Shown here: positions 33,719 through 45,626 of the stretch, piece after piece
How the letters are laid out: every line of letters begins with the position of its first letter
Numbering within the stretch: the stretch's first letter is position 1
Assembly (NCBI GenBank): GCA_030248295.1
Contig: JASANH010001093.1
Span: 186,001-250,000 of the forward strand
DNA: 64,000 bases
Direction of reading: 5' to 3'
DNA from: Mesodorylaimus sp. YZB2_4
Taxonomy: Eukaryota > Nematoda > Enoplea > Dorylaimida > Dorylaimidae
The notes under the pieces: model-generated
What the model was told of the DNA's origin: nothing
Database searches by the model: none
The model's input: the letters and a program-made list of their open reading frames with translations, nothing else
Made by a program: the position numbers and the translations under genes

Positions 33719-36097
33719 GGAAACTCGGCTCTCTGCTTCTGGCAATGAGAGCTAAATTTTATAATTGGAGTGCAGGTGTGAGAATGACCAGCTAATTTCT
33801 CAGTGCGCTATACATTGGGCAAAGTCATGTGGCAACTTGTCCGATCGACTTCAACGAGCTGGTTGATCAGAGATAGTGATCTGACCCGCAGAGTGCCCAC
33901 CCTTGCGAGCACTATCTTTTGTCCATGGCGAGGCATCTCCAGTCTGTCGCAGAGGTGTGTAACCAGACTGGCAGAGCAAAGTGTAGACAAAAGCACGGCC
34001 GCTTGCTTGATGCGAGGTCAGCCACAGCATAGCAGCAGCATTGTGATCAAGCTCTTTTCCATGCAGTATTGTAAACCTCAGCCAAAGCATTCTCATCGCT
34101 AGTCGTACAGAGAAATGCAATTACGCCGAGCCGAACACGGGCCTTGCGGGGTAGACCCGAATCTAATGGTAAAACCTCCCCTGGCCTCTTTAAAAAGCCG
34201 CGAGTGAAACTTACAGTACACAAAATCAGACCTCAATCGGGAGAGGATGATGCAGGGTTTACGGTAAAATTACACGTTCTCTTTGGCGTGAGCATTGGGC
34301 GTAGCAGCCGCTGGTCTTCGAGCACACCAACATTGTTGCGCTTCCCTCGTCCTGGCGAAACTACACTCACGATCAGAGCTTCCTCAGAAGATTTGTCTGA
34401 AGACTAATGCGGAGCCTTACCCTGTGTCGCCTCGTTTGCTTAGTGAGAACGTTTTTATGATGCAGACCTCATCCTCGACCGCCTACAGTAGGCCGGCAGC
34501 GCCGTGACTCGCCATTGGGTGGCGCCTTCCTTTGATCTAGCCGCTCTAGTTAACTGAACGCGAAGGGGAGGAAATACGATTCAGCATATGGGCATGGGTT
34601 CTCGTGTCCGTGTCGCGCATATGGTCGTCAATCCGGTTTTTTAGGAGTGAAAAGGTTTTCTCATTAGCCACCAGATACAGACAGGACTGCGCAATTTACG
34701 AGGAGCTCGACTGACTTTAGAGCCTCACGATCAGGTAAGCGATGAAGAAGAAGCAACCCCCACAGCAAACTTCCCTTTTGTTAGTGCGCATCGTGCTCGC
34801 AGTCATCTGGGCAGCCACAGTATGAGTGCAATTACGAAATAGGCACAATAAGTGTACGGGGTCGAGGTGAAGGCATTCTTTCGTGTTCCTTGAATAAACT
34901 GTGCGTATATCACGGTTATCGTCTGGCTGTCTGTTCAGCCACGTCCGCCGCCTGTCCCCGCCAGTTCCGCCCATGGCTTCGGCCACAAACCCGTTCGCCG
35001 ACGTCGGCAATAAAAATTTTATTACAAGGCAGTAAATGAAACATCTGCGCTTTCGCAGCAACACAAGAGCTTTGCATAAGCACACACAAAAACGCAATTT
35101 TATTTTCAATATGTTGGCCGATCCCCTTTCAAGAAAACCCCTGCTTCGAGGCTGTCCCTGACCACAGCGATCAAGAGCTTTAGCTGGCATCTTGGGCGAC
35201 TTGCTAAAAAGGAATCTTGTTGACATAACGTACTGGCAAGGGGACGAGGAGAATTTGTGATTTGTTTGCTAAAGGGACGCAGAATGGGAACACCTCGGCC
35301 AGCCAAGCAACACGTCTCCCCCGGGAACTAATGTCCAGTCAGCTAACAGCCCATTGAGAAATAGCGGCAATTGGACGAGCACTGCCAACGTCTCGCTCGA
35401 ATAGATTCATTGCGGGTCAGCTAATATCCTTATTGCGCATCCGTCCGGTCGCTAACACGAAAAGGTGCGGCTAAATGTCCTCGGCGCTTTCAGCCGTGCT
35501 CAAACTGCCAATATCTACCTCGGAATAGCCATTTGAAAATGGATTCAGTCGAACAGCTCATTTCTGACTGCGATTGACGAAAGGTACACAAAGAGAGTAA
35601 AAACAAAGACTTTTTGACACGTCCAACAAAAATTCGATGCACATAAAACTATCAAAACTGACCAAATAGTACAAATAGTTCTAGAACCCTTGAATGATAA
35701 ATACTGCTATACATTCAAATACTGATAAGGTAATCAGTGCCATGCCTCAGTCCAAAATGCAAACCAGTCAGCTAAAGCAAAAAGAGGATGGCCAAGCAAC
35801 TCCTGCAAAAAGGTCACTAAACACATACGGTGTTCACCTGCGCCCAGTTTGGCTTACTCTATCAAAAAAAGATAATTGAACCCCCACACCATGGTGGGCC
35901 TAGGAAATTTGTACCATCCACGAATGGCAAAAAGTGGACACATACTGGAGGATGGACAATGCAAAAATGGATTGATAAGCTCGAACTCATCTACACTACT
36001 CACATGCACGACAAGTGTACACTGATCACACTTCTACAATACACAAGTACAAGATGTCCTCCGACGAGGATGCAAGTCCTATGCCCATTTCAAGGAG
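33719..36097. other. Non-genic stretch between SINE copy 2 and Abd-B
   Basis: Only short frames without recognisable domains. This lies 3' of Abd-B and may hold its 3' UTR near 36.0 kb. No repeat family noted. Confidence 0.4.
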
Positions 36098-39000
36098 CTA
36101 ATTCGAGACGCTATTTGATGAAATATGACTGGCAGCACCGCCCGCTTCGGCTTGCGCCCGTTGCTGTTGCTTCTTTTGTTTCATTCGTCGATTCTGGAAC
36201 TGAAAAAGAGGTTCGATCAACATGAAGACACTACTTAGACAGAGCATTCCTTACCCAAATCTTCACTTGTCTCTCAGTCAATGCTAAGTTCCGGGCCAAC
36301 TCCCATCGCTTTTGCTTGGATACATAAGCGTTGTACAGGAATTCTTTCTCCAATTCCAATGTTTGGTACTTGGTGTATGGTTTCCTTTTCTTACGAACCG
36401 TAATGTTGCTCGTCCATTCCAAACTGTGCTCTGAAATCACGAAGCAGTGATAATCAGTCACATTTGCAAGGCAAGACGACAGAACCAAAGGAAAAGGCGG
36501 GACGAGACGGGACTAGCAGCGGTTACAGTATCCAAGACGAGAGCGACCGCGTGACCGAGAAATGTAAATTGCATAACAGATAAGAAAACGAGCCTAAACA
36601 AGGATGACTGATAAGGACGGCAGGGAAAAGAAACGACGTATTTGGCTTGCCAGTTTATGGTTTGCTTGTTTTCGTAACTTTAACAGCTTTGATGTAGAAA
36701 AAGGGCACGGAACACATATTGCAGGACAAACGGATGGCTTTTTCAAGGGGCTACAGTACTCCTGTCCGAGATGTAACCAACGTCAGTCAGGTAGATATCG
36801 TGCGATACGCCTCAAGGCACAAGGCTATAAAAAACGTAATTGAGCAAAATGGGGTTACATGAAGAGCGTGGTTACCAGGGGGGTCCGAGCGGTGCCCTTT
36901 GAAGTGACCACCCTTTGCTTCTGGGTCGGCACCGAAGGCGAGCTGTAATTTACGATCTTGACGGCACTACCACAGGTACGACAAGGAACACGACACGGCA
37001 ATATGGTGGATATGAATAACTCGAGTGACCCTTAGAAATGGACACGAGATGGTATTGTGAGAGTCGGAAGGGCGTATGAATTCTGGCCCAAAGCATTTGT
37101 TTGAGAATGCCTTTGATACGTCAGGTATGCGTTTATGTGCCGAGTGACGCTGCATTGGCAAACGGGGTCACGGACGAGGGAGCATTTCAGCGTGTGACGC
37201 GCAATAAAACTCAATACAAAAGAGCCGACGGGACACTGGGTAAACAGTACACTAGACCATGTTCAATTTTACACGGTCCCCATCCCAAATTTTCTGGTAC
37301 CTATACCCTGTGAAATATGCATGTTCCTACTCTTCATCCACTTCGCCCGCACACGTTGCCAATACAGAAACGATGCCCCGCGGCGACATATGTAAAACTG
37401 GTATGAGCGAGTACAGTAATATACAGTGCCGTGCCCAGCCACCATCCCGTCTTTCCCGACCTGGAACCGGACTGGAAGACATTTTGTGAAATATTCGCGT
37501 ACTCAGACCGATATCTTAATGGTGAGCAGAAAACTTCACATTGTCGGCTGTCGCGAGCCCTGTGTCAGCGTCGGAAAAGACAAAGACGAAACCAAGTGGC
37601 ACATCAAAGGATGCCGCCGCCCCCTTCACAACTGATACCGCATTGTACACGATGTACTTGTAAGTGTGCAAAGTTTACATAGGCGCGATGACACCAAACT
37701 CGAGTGCCTCCCACTTGACTTGATGGCACCACGCGGCCCACTCCCTCAGAAGTCAGGACATCAAAATGAAGTTTTCAAAAAGGCAAGCGGGGCCGACGAA
37801 AAAAATGGCAACAAAAGACACCTTTTCCAACAAAAGTACAAAATGAAAAATGTATCTACGTCCAAGGTGCCCAGCCCGGCAATAAATCGGCGTTTTTGGG
37901 CGCTCTTCCCGAACGGTTCGACCTCAGAGACATACTCGCTCAATTAAGGCATGTCGGACGTGTTTTAGGATACTTTTTAAGATCCGTCTTCTCATAAGGA
38001 TCCGGAGAGTGAGGGGGAAAAGCCTGTTGATGACGAGGTAGGCTTGGTCGTAAATGTCTGCGGTCGCGTGTCCAACTTATGAAATACGCGCTGATCGCAG
38101 GGACGCCTTTCAACTTTAATGCAGCCATACGTCAAAGACAATGTCTTTCTTTAATGTTCATCGCGAAAACGATCCCCACTTTCATAACTCCTTCACCTAA
38201 ATTCAAAAGTGGACATCACAAACGAGCTACTTTTGTGGACGTACTCGAAAAGTGATAATCAAAAATGCAGAGTCCCCTTTGTCGAGTGGTCTATCAGAGA
38301 AAGCTTGAGCCAGCGAACACTCGAAACTTGGCCGGGTATCATTCCAGTGAGAGCATTGGTCTCTTAGAGGCCGCTCTCCTTATCATCCGTGGGAAATAGG
38401 ATCAGATCCTGTGGATAATAGAAGGGTCGGGGATGTCGACCCCGGATACTTCATGTAATCAGACACCCGGGCCACCAGCTCGGCTGCAGTCACTCGGTCC
38501 GGAGACCGAACTCGGCAGACCACCACCCGACCGTCAGTGTGGTCCAATTTTGAGCGAGTGTATCATCCATGCGACAAAGCCGGGCAGCTTTATTGATGAT
38601 AGTAAAAATTTTTACATTCCTCCGTAGCATCTCGGTCCGACATTGAAATTACCCCATGCTGTTTCTGGTACTGTACTTATTGGGCATGGTATTAACCTTT
38701 ATGGACAATATTCCTAGTGGCAGGCAGTATTGGCCTATTTTATCGATGGGGTCGAAAACATAACAAAAACACGTCCGGTCGTCAAGTTGGTTGATGACCA
38801 CGCAACCGGCTAGGCCTCGTCTAACCTAGACTACATATACGTAATATAATGTTATATTATGGCGGGTATACGGGTTTAGTGGTTAGTAGCCGAAAACATA
38901 AACCAGCGCGCACGCCCGATCGCATGAAATGATCGACATGGTTATTGTGATCGGAGGAATGGGGTTTGACGCGGCGAATTTTATAATCACAATAAAAGTA

Positions 39001-40035
39001 GGGAGCCCGCTTTTGCAATACTTTAAAAGCTCGATTTTCCTATAGAAACTGGCCGAACCCATTTCCCTCATCATTAAATTTTTAGCGTCCCAAACTAAAA
39101 CGTAAAATATATGTGCCTCCCAGCGTGGACCCGTATAAAGTCGTATGCTTCCTAGTCCAACTTTCAGAGCTTCGGAGAAACGAAAAAGGAGAGGACGGGG
39201 CCGTGGCCTGCTGCCACGCCCAAATCAACTTACCAGGACCGAATCCGGACGTCTGATTTTGGATGTCGGCCACTGCGGCCATGGACGGCTGGTAACGGGC
39301 GGCGGCCATATTGATATCGGCTGATGCCGCCTGAGGATCACAGGTGGCTTGTATCGGGTACCGGCGATAACGTAAGACACTTACTTGGAAAGTTTGCAGG
39401 CTTCGTTCGTAGGCGCTGTGCGGCGTGGGATGGTGGTAAGCAGTGTATGGCCAAGTCTGGTGATGGGCGAATGCATTCGCGTACATATCGGCTGCTGCTG
39501 CTGGATGGCATCCCATAGCATTAGCTGCTGCTGCTGCAGCATGATGGTGGTGGTGGAAGTCGGGGTAGCCGGTAGCCGTCGGCCACATCTTGAACGCGGC
39601 TGCCGCTGCAGCTGCCGCGTTGGTTTTGGAGCGATCAGCGGCTGCCGCGTCGTAGCAAGCGTAGTAGCCGGAAGTGGGTCCGAAAGAAGACAAAGCCGAC
39701 GTGCCATCGCCCGTTTGACCCGCTGCCGAACAGCTCCATTGGAAGGAGCCACCACCCCCGGTAGAAGAACGACTCGTTTGAGGACCATTGGCTACTGCGG
39801 CCGGCGATGAAGTAGCTGCAGAATCGGTTAGCATTCCGGATTTTATGGCCGATGAACTTGGAGGCTGTTGAAGCTGTTGTTGTTGGGCGGGCAGCGATTG
39901 CGGAATTCCGACGAAGCAAGACGGTCCATTGCCCGTTCCGTTCGAATCGCCCAATTTCGGAGCTTGTCCAATGCCACCGCAGTCAGCGGCTGGCAAACTG
40001 GGCACGGAGAAGCTCGGGTTCATCATCAATAGCAT
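36098..40035 (-). CDS. Abd-B: Hox transcription factor Abdominal-B
   Basis: Posterior Hox factor that specifies the hindmost body region; nuclear, sequence-specific DNA binding. Four exons, 39385-40035, 39234-39330, 36255-36430 and 36098-36199, join in phase into 341 residues. The N-terminal two thirds are low-complexity: poly-Gln, poly-Ala and a HHHHH run, with ERSLQTF at the exon 1 end. A Trp lies just before the homeodomain (EWTSNIT), the short PBC-contact remnant of Abd-B proteins. The homeodomain starts [12 protein letters not shown], with helices 1-2 as [20 protein letters not shown] and recognition helix TERQVKIW then [10 protein letters not shown]; Gln50, Asn51 and Arg53 are intact. 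Exon 3 ends exactly after Trp48, so an intron of 55 bp splits the recognition helix. The tail after the homeodomain is only about 20 residues. Start chosen at the first true ATG, 40035. No other Hox gene is in the window. Confidence 0.93.
36431..39233 (-). other. Large Abd-B intron 2
   Basis: A 2.8-kb intron separates the N-terminal exons from the homeobox. It contains only short frames. Long introns at this place in Hox genes often hold enhancers, but I see no specific element. Confidence 0.5.
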
Positions 40036-43000
40036 GGGCGCGTCCAATTTATGATTTCGTTTACGTCGCAAACACTAATAAACTTGGACACAAGCGGGTT
40101 ACGTAAAATTTAAGGACACAAAGTTTTATAATTTCTCCTTTTTCTTAATAGCCTTTTTGGTCTAATAATTTCCACAAATGGCCAAAAAGACGAGCGGAAA
40201 AGTCGTGTTCGGAGTTGAAATAAAACAAACCAAAGGCGAGAAAAGGACGGCGTTACAATTTTGAATGAGGCAAGAGAAACGTTGCAGAACGGCGAGACCG
40301 GATCTGGTACAAAATAGACTCTGTCCCGCGGCCGCTATTCGCCCGACTAGGCAGCTGACTCGCCGTCCCGGTGTACGGTAACCGCGGCGGCATCCCTTGA
40401 ACCCCTGGTCACGTGATCCGAAAATCTGCCCTTGAGCCGTGATAGGCGGCGTCCTTTCTTGCCTGGCCAGAGTCGACAAGGCGAGGCCGACACATGCTCG
40501 CTACCCGCAATAAAAGCTGTAAACTTTAGATAGGTTCGTGCGCGTGTTTTTGGGAGAGCAGCACCTTATAGAGTAGGGGCGTATTGTCTTTTCGCAAGAT
40601 AAGGACCCCCGTCCAAACAAGAATGTAGCCGCAGCCAGCGTTGCATCCAGTTTGCTAATTGCGTCTAAGATTTTTTAGCAATCCTTTATAATAGTGTACT
40701 TTCGAAAATTCAGTTTTTCTAGGCGGTGTCCTAATAGCAGTGCTCGAATTTCCTCGCGAAAACTGGTCGAGGTATGCGTATGGATGCTGGCGCCGGGCAG
40801 TCGCCATTGGGGCAATCGACGGCAATCGTTGTCGCGGTCGTTATCGCAATCGCGTGCTGTTTGTTGGTAAAGAAAGAATTTTTCGTTTTGTGAAATTATG
40901 CGAAAAGAAAAGTGGACGAGAGTGCGTCTGGGCGTGTGCGATCGAGTCAGCAGCGAGTAAATTGTTTCAAGAAACAACTGAACGCAAAGGCGCAACACCG
41001 TCAGCCGCGTTCTCGTCTTTGATCTCGCCGCCAGGGTCATAATTCAGCCTAATTATTGTCAATAGTGTCAAATAGGTATACGCCAACTCGCCCCGCGCCC
41101 TTTTCCCATTCTTCCCTCCTCATAGGCCAAATGCTAAAGAAAGCCGAAAAGCAAAAAGCCAAACGATAATCTTTCACACGTGCCTGAGCCGGACATTGCT
41201 AACTGGCTCGTTCACCAAATATCATAAACCATAATAACCTCGATTATGTTGTACGCTTTGATGCCTGGCTTTGTTGTCCTGCTGCCTTTGTACACACTCG
41301 ATATGCAAATTAATGGAATGGCGAGAGCGACATTGGGTTCCGAATTAAAATAAGAATCACTGCTGTCTAATTTGTGCCAGTGATTTACGAATTGTGTGAA
41401 CACGTTCTGCAAATTGAATATGCGAAAAAATAAATAATGGACGGGTTCATTGATTTGGTGACTGATATGGTTCTGCGAATAAACTAATCGTCGTGCAGAG
41501 GTCCTGTAAGTGTCTGCTGACACCGTACTGTACTTTGTGGTATTGAAGGGGTGGACACTTTGTAAAAAGCTGATTAGAAATATCGCGCAACAACGGACAT
41601 GTCGGATTACCCGATTCATCAATGCCATTTCTGTATGAATTAGCTGCGCGTCTAATTCCGCATCAGCTGATCAACCATGTCTCTAGCGCTGAACATTTTC
41701 TGGCTTGCACTCATTCGTACCCGTGACTCGTCCAGTCTTAAGCTTCAAACATGACAAAGTTTGTGTAACTCACCCACGTGGATGTTGATTGATACGAACC
41801 TCGTAAGTTTGGAACAGCCATTGCGGGTCATAGATTGGATGTGACGCAAAAGGCGATCCGTGTTTTGTACGTAGCACAAATACGAGCGGAAAAAAACAGT
41901 TTCAAGGGGCTGTACTGATGTGCAAGGAATTCTTTTCAGCGAAAGCAAGCAGTGGGCTACTCTACAGTATATTATGTGTTGACACTACTGTATGCATATG
42001 GTGTACACATTCTACCAGCAGTGGGTCTCAATCAGAGGACCACAACAGTGTAAGGTGTAATCAGATTCGATCCGACAGAGTCCTGCGGCTGAACAGGAGA
42101 CTAGACTATTTCCCCAAGAATTATTCATTCATTCAACTCATTGAGGTCTATTGAGAAGCGCTGCATGTGGCTCGCCTTGTCTTGTTTTTCTTTCAAACTC
42201 ATGACGTCCAGTTATCGTTAGCTTCAACATGATAAAACATGCGTGACTAATCCAGCGTGTGGCTCTGAATGAGTGTGTCAACCCCAGGTGGATATCGATG
42301 ATTACATTACCAGGACTTACAGTATTTGCGAAGAATATCGGTAACAAGGCCAACCATCCCTCCTGCTAGTTTAGCATGGTGGGAGTCACCTATGAAAACA
42401 CGCACTGGAAGTAGACATTTAGTATGCGAGAGGGGCTTATAAAATTCGTTGGCCTTGGACCGAGGCTTATAACTGAGGGTGCCGTAAGTGAGAGGCAAGC
42501 CCGAGGGATATCCTATGAGTGAGGGGCCTCAAGTGATTTCTAGTGTGCCTATTCCGACATTATTTACAGTATTATTGCACAACATAGTGGTCTTTTGACA
42601 AAAAGGTTTTAAACAGTCTGTAACAACCACCTGCTCAAGTAGAGGCACTTGTGCGGCTATGCTATGTAGAACTTGTGTACTGAGCGCATGTCTTCTTCTG
42701 CTGCCACCACAAGGTCGGTCGCAAAGTTCTACAGTATGCTGCACAATGCGCTTTCGTCAACTCACAGCCATTTGTCATCTATCGGGAACAATAAGAGCAC
42801 TAAAACAGATGGCTAGTCTCATACTCTCACGCAGAAGAGCACAAAACGGTGGTTAGACTAGTTGCTCTGTACTGATCGGAACATTGGCCCACAACCAGAA
42901 AACGTGAGAACGTGAAAACGTGAGCGCTGCGCACTATGGAAATGAGAATGTCACGAACTCATGCTCATATTCATACCTTTACCACATCACCAAGCATAGT

Positions 43001-43853
43001 ATGCGTACTTGAGGGTGAAGGGGCATAGGCATTATGCGCAAAATGATTTGCCGGACCGCGAGTCGAACACTTGCCCGTCACTCGCCTTGACAAGGATAGA
43101 CCACGTAGTGAACACGGATATACGCAAGGAACTGGGGATCGCTCCCATAAATGACGAGATGATGGAACCAACTGATAATGAGATAGCATGTGGAGGAGCA
43201 TGTAGCATGAGATAGCATGCGATGGAATTAAGTCCTGGAAACGACCACTCGGCAAACCAGAGAAACGAAAGAGAGATGGACACTCTCACGGTTAGAGGAA
43301 ACATGAAGAAAGTGAACGTGAACCCGCGCGATATACGGGATAATCACAAAAAAGTACACATTGGAGGAAAAAGTACACAAAAATTGGCCCTGTCCCAAGG
43401 CGGAAATGGACTAAACTAAACTCTCAGAAAATGATGATGAAGATTATCTCAAGTTCTCAATTTTGCCATCAGTCCCGACGGAAAAATAGTGGGGCTGATG
43501 ATAAAGCATGGGGCACAGAACTATTGTGGCTCGTCGTGAGCCCCATGTTGCTTCAGACCACTTGAGCGTCGTAGATTAAATCCGCGGTGAAGAAATGCAC
43601 GATCCCTCGCCAGCCTATTTTTGGTCAGACCCTGAGTGCCTCATTCAGTCGGTGCCAGCAGGACCTAGACTTCCGAACGGAGACGGAAGCCAAAAATTAG
43701 AGCAGGCAAGCAAACTCATCAACTATCTCTCATCAACAGCAGATGGCACTGTTTTACCACTGGCAAGCATGCATCGAACAGTCACAGTTGGGCGAGAAAT
43801 GACATCATATCATCACGACTGCATTCACCCAGCGATCACGACGACGACCAGGT
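40036..43853. other. Non-genic stretch upstream of Abd-B
   Basis: This should include the Abd-B promoter. The part 40300-40500 is GC-rich. Short frames have no recognisable domains. A small AACGTGAG-type direct repeat occurs at about 42901-42925, and a short GAGATAGCATG duplication at about 43180-43220. Confidence 0.4.
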
Positions 43854-44096
43854 TCAGACCTTGACGGGCTTCTTGCTCTTGCCACTTTTCTTGCCCTTCT
43901 TCGGCTTGTTGTCCGTCAGGGTGGTCCCTTCGGTCGTGGAAGTCTTGGCCGAGGACTTGTCCTTCTTCTTCGTTGCGCCACTTTTCTCCTTCTTCTTCTT
44001 GCCGCCTGCGCCACCGCCGAGCATGCCGTTCTGGTGCATCACGAACAGCCCGGCTCCAATGATCGCCAACAACAGCACGACGAGGAACGCTGACAT
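43854..44096 (-). CDS. Small single-pass membrane protein with a lysine-rich tail
   Basis: An 80-residue protein. It starts MSAFLVVLLLAIIGAGLFV, a single hydrophobic helix that could be a signal anchor, followed by HQNGMLGGGAGG and then a strongly basic Lys/Ser/Thr tail (KKKKEKSGATKKKDKSS, ending SKKPVKV). The frame continues upstream of the ATG to a good acceptor (cgtttgcag) at about 44141, so the coding part could begin in an earlier exon. I do not recognise the family. The tail should be cytosolic by the positive-inside rule. Confidence 0.55.
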   Translation of the reverse strand: MSAFLVVLLLAIIGAGLFVMHQNGMLGGGAGGKKKKEKSGATKKKDKSSAKTSTTEGTTLTDNKPKKGKKSGKSKKPVKV

Positions 44097-44372
44097 CGTG
44101 GCCACTGATCGAATCGCAATCACCTTCTCTCTCTGCTGCAAACGGAGGGAATGAGGCTCACTTTCTGCTCAAGCCAGGTTATGGCAAAGAAGAGTGTAAA
44201 GCGACAGCTGCTGTGCATCAGCAGTGTAAAGCAGCCACTCAAGCATACGTCCTGTACATTCTAACCACAAAAATACATCTTTTCTGCAGCACGGTAAATT
44301 CATCTTCTATATTTGCAAAAGCAAATCGCGGTCATTGCCCCGTCCTGCCTCATTGCTAAGAGCCCAGTCCTG

Positions 44373-44677
44373 GTGTAACCCGCACCTCTCCGTGCAAGTG
44401 GTTCCTTCCCCCTCATCCGCATGGCACGTGTGTTTCCAGCACGTGAGTTACTTCCGCGTGTCCTGCCCGTTCCGGCACAGACTGAGGACTTAGGCTGCAC
44501 CGTGTCAGGTGGGCCGACGGCCTAGAACCAGTATGGAGAGATACCGGTTTGATCTGGCTAGATCTGACCCTGTGCCGGAACGGGCAGGACACGCGGAAGT
44601 AACTCATGTGCTGCAAACACACGTGCCATGCGGATGAGGGGGAAGGAACCACTTGCACGGAGAGGTGCGGGTTACAC
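44373..44677. repeat. Near-perfect 108-bp inverted repeat with 89-bp spacer
   Basis: The arm 44373-44480 and the arm 44570-44677 are reverse complements over 108 bp with only two mismatches that I can find (within GTGTTTCCAGCACGTGAG against GTGTTTGCAGCACATGAG). Transcription of either strand would give a long hairpin. The ends, GTGTAACCCGCACC, show no flanking target duplication that I can see. It does not encode a recognisable protein; a short frame in the right arm is incidental. Confidence 0.92.
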
Positions 44678-44874
44678 TGGGAACATGGCTACAATGCCAG
44701 TGCGCTTACCGTGCCTCCAGCCACGATAGGAGCAAAAGTATTGTGTGCTACCGGCTCACAGCATGGTTACATATCCATAGAATATTCCGTGTTAACTAAA
44801 AGACTTATAATCAGGTATGTCATGTGTGGCATACATTATCCATAGCCAAGCAGCATACAGCGTACTCGAGGGCT

Positions 44875-44922
44875 AAGGAACACATATTTAGATTGACAAT
44901 CATTTTTCAATCTGTGTTCCTT
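44875..44922. repeat. Short imperfect hairpin
   Basis: AAGGAACACA...AGATTGA faces TCAATCTGTGTTCCTT across about 10 bp. It is a small stem of about 16 paired bases with a bulge. Possibly chance or a terminator-like remnant. Confidence 0.4.
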
Positions 44923-45626
44923 GATATGGATATGGTAGATGATAGTGATATGATGACGGTGATATGGACATGGAAGATATGGTCATGCTGCCTGTAATCA
45001 TCGCATAAACTGCGGTAATCTGTTCTTTTCTGCGGCTGCTCAGCTCCAGGTGCTTCGAGATGTTTCTTATTATTGCATAACGCCATGATCAGGATGGTTT
45101 TCTGACTTCTCTGGCTTGGTGGAATCTTATCACGATCAAAGCATTTAAAAAATAGGAATCGGGACTAGGCTCATAGACCATGTCTTAAGATCAAGCATCT
45201 GAGTAATTCGAGTTTGGCGCTGTGATACAGTACATGAACATCAAGTGTGCGACAATCCAATCCAGCGTGGAAGGCGGCGTCGGGCCGTTTTGGCTTTTGG
45301 CTTTTTCTTGTTTTCTCTATCTAGATAGATACTTGCACTTTGCATTTTGTTTTCTCGAGCAGATTCAAATCGCGTTATTTTTCACTGTTAAGTTTACGTC
45401 GGTTGCACCCTGAAAAGAGCAACGCTATTCTTACTCTTTCTGTTCCTACTGTACAGTAGGTAAGTTGGTAGTAAACCTAAGCCTCGGCCTACAAATCTTT
45501 GCAATTTCAATAAGGTTCAGTAGGTCTAGTAAGCTCTGTTTAGGCATGTACTACACTCTCGCTCTAAACCAAGCCTTCTATTTTTCTGTAGACCTATAGC
45601 TTTGGAGGTGGCGACGTAATATCGAA

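Noticed and set aside
35694-36225. Frames just 3' of Abd-B on the + strand
   Set aside because: Overlap the Abd-B last exon in antisense and have no recognisable domain.
39385-39810. Long + strand frame opposite Abd-B exon 1
   Set aside because: Antisense shadow of GCx repeats coding poly-Ala and poly-Gln in Abd-B.
43500-43860. Possible fourth SINE copy (GGAGACGGAAGCCAAAA at about 43680)
   Set aside because: Only one short block resembles the SINE; the tRNA-like head and the 3' half are absent, so chance or a different repeat is as likely.
44606-44845. Cysteine-rich open frame (MCCKHTCHADEGEG)
   Set aside because: It lies in the right arm of the inverted repeat, and its sequence is dictated by that repeat; no signal peptide or conserved cysteine framework.
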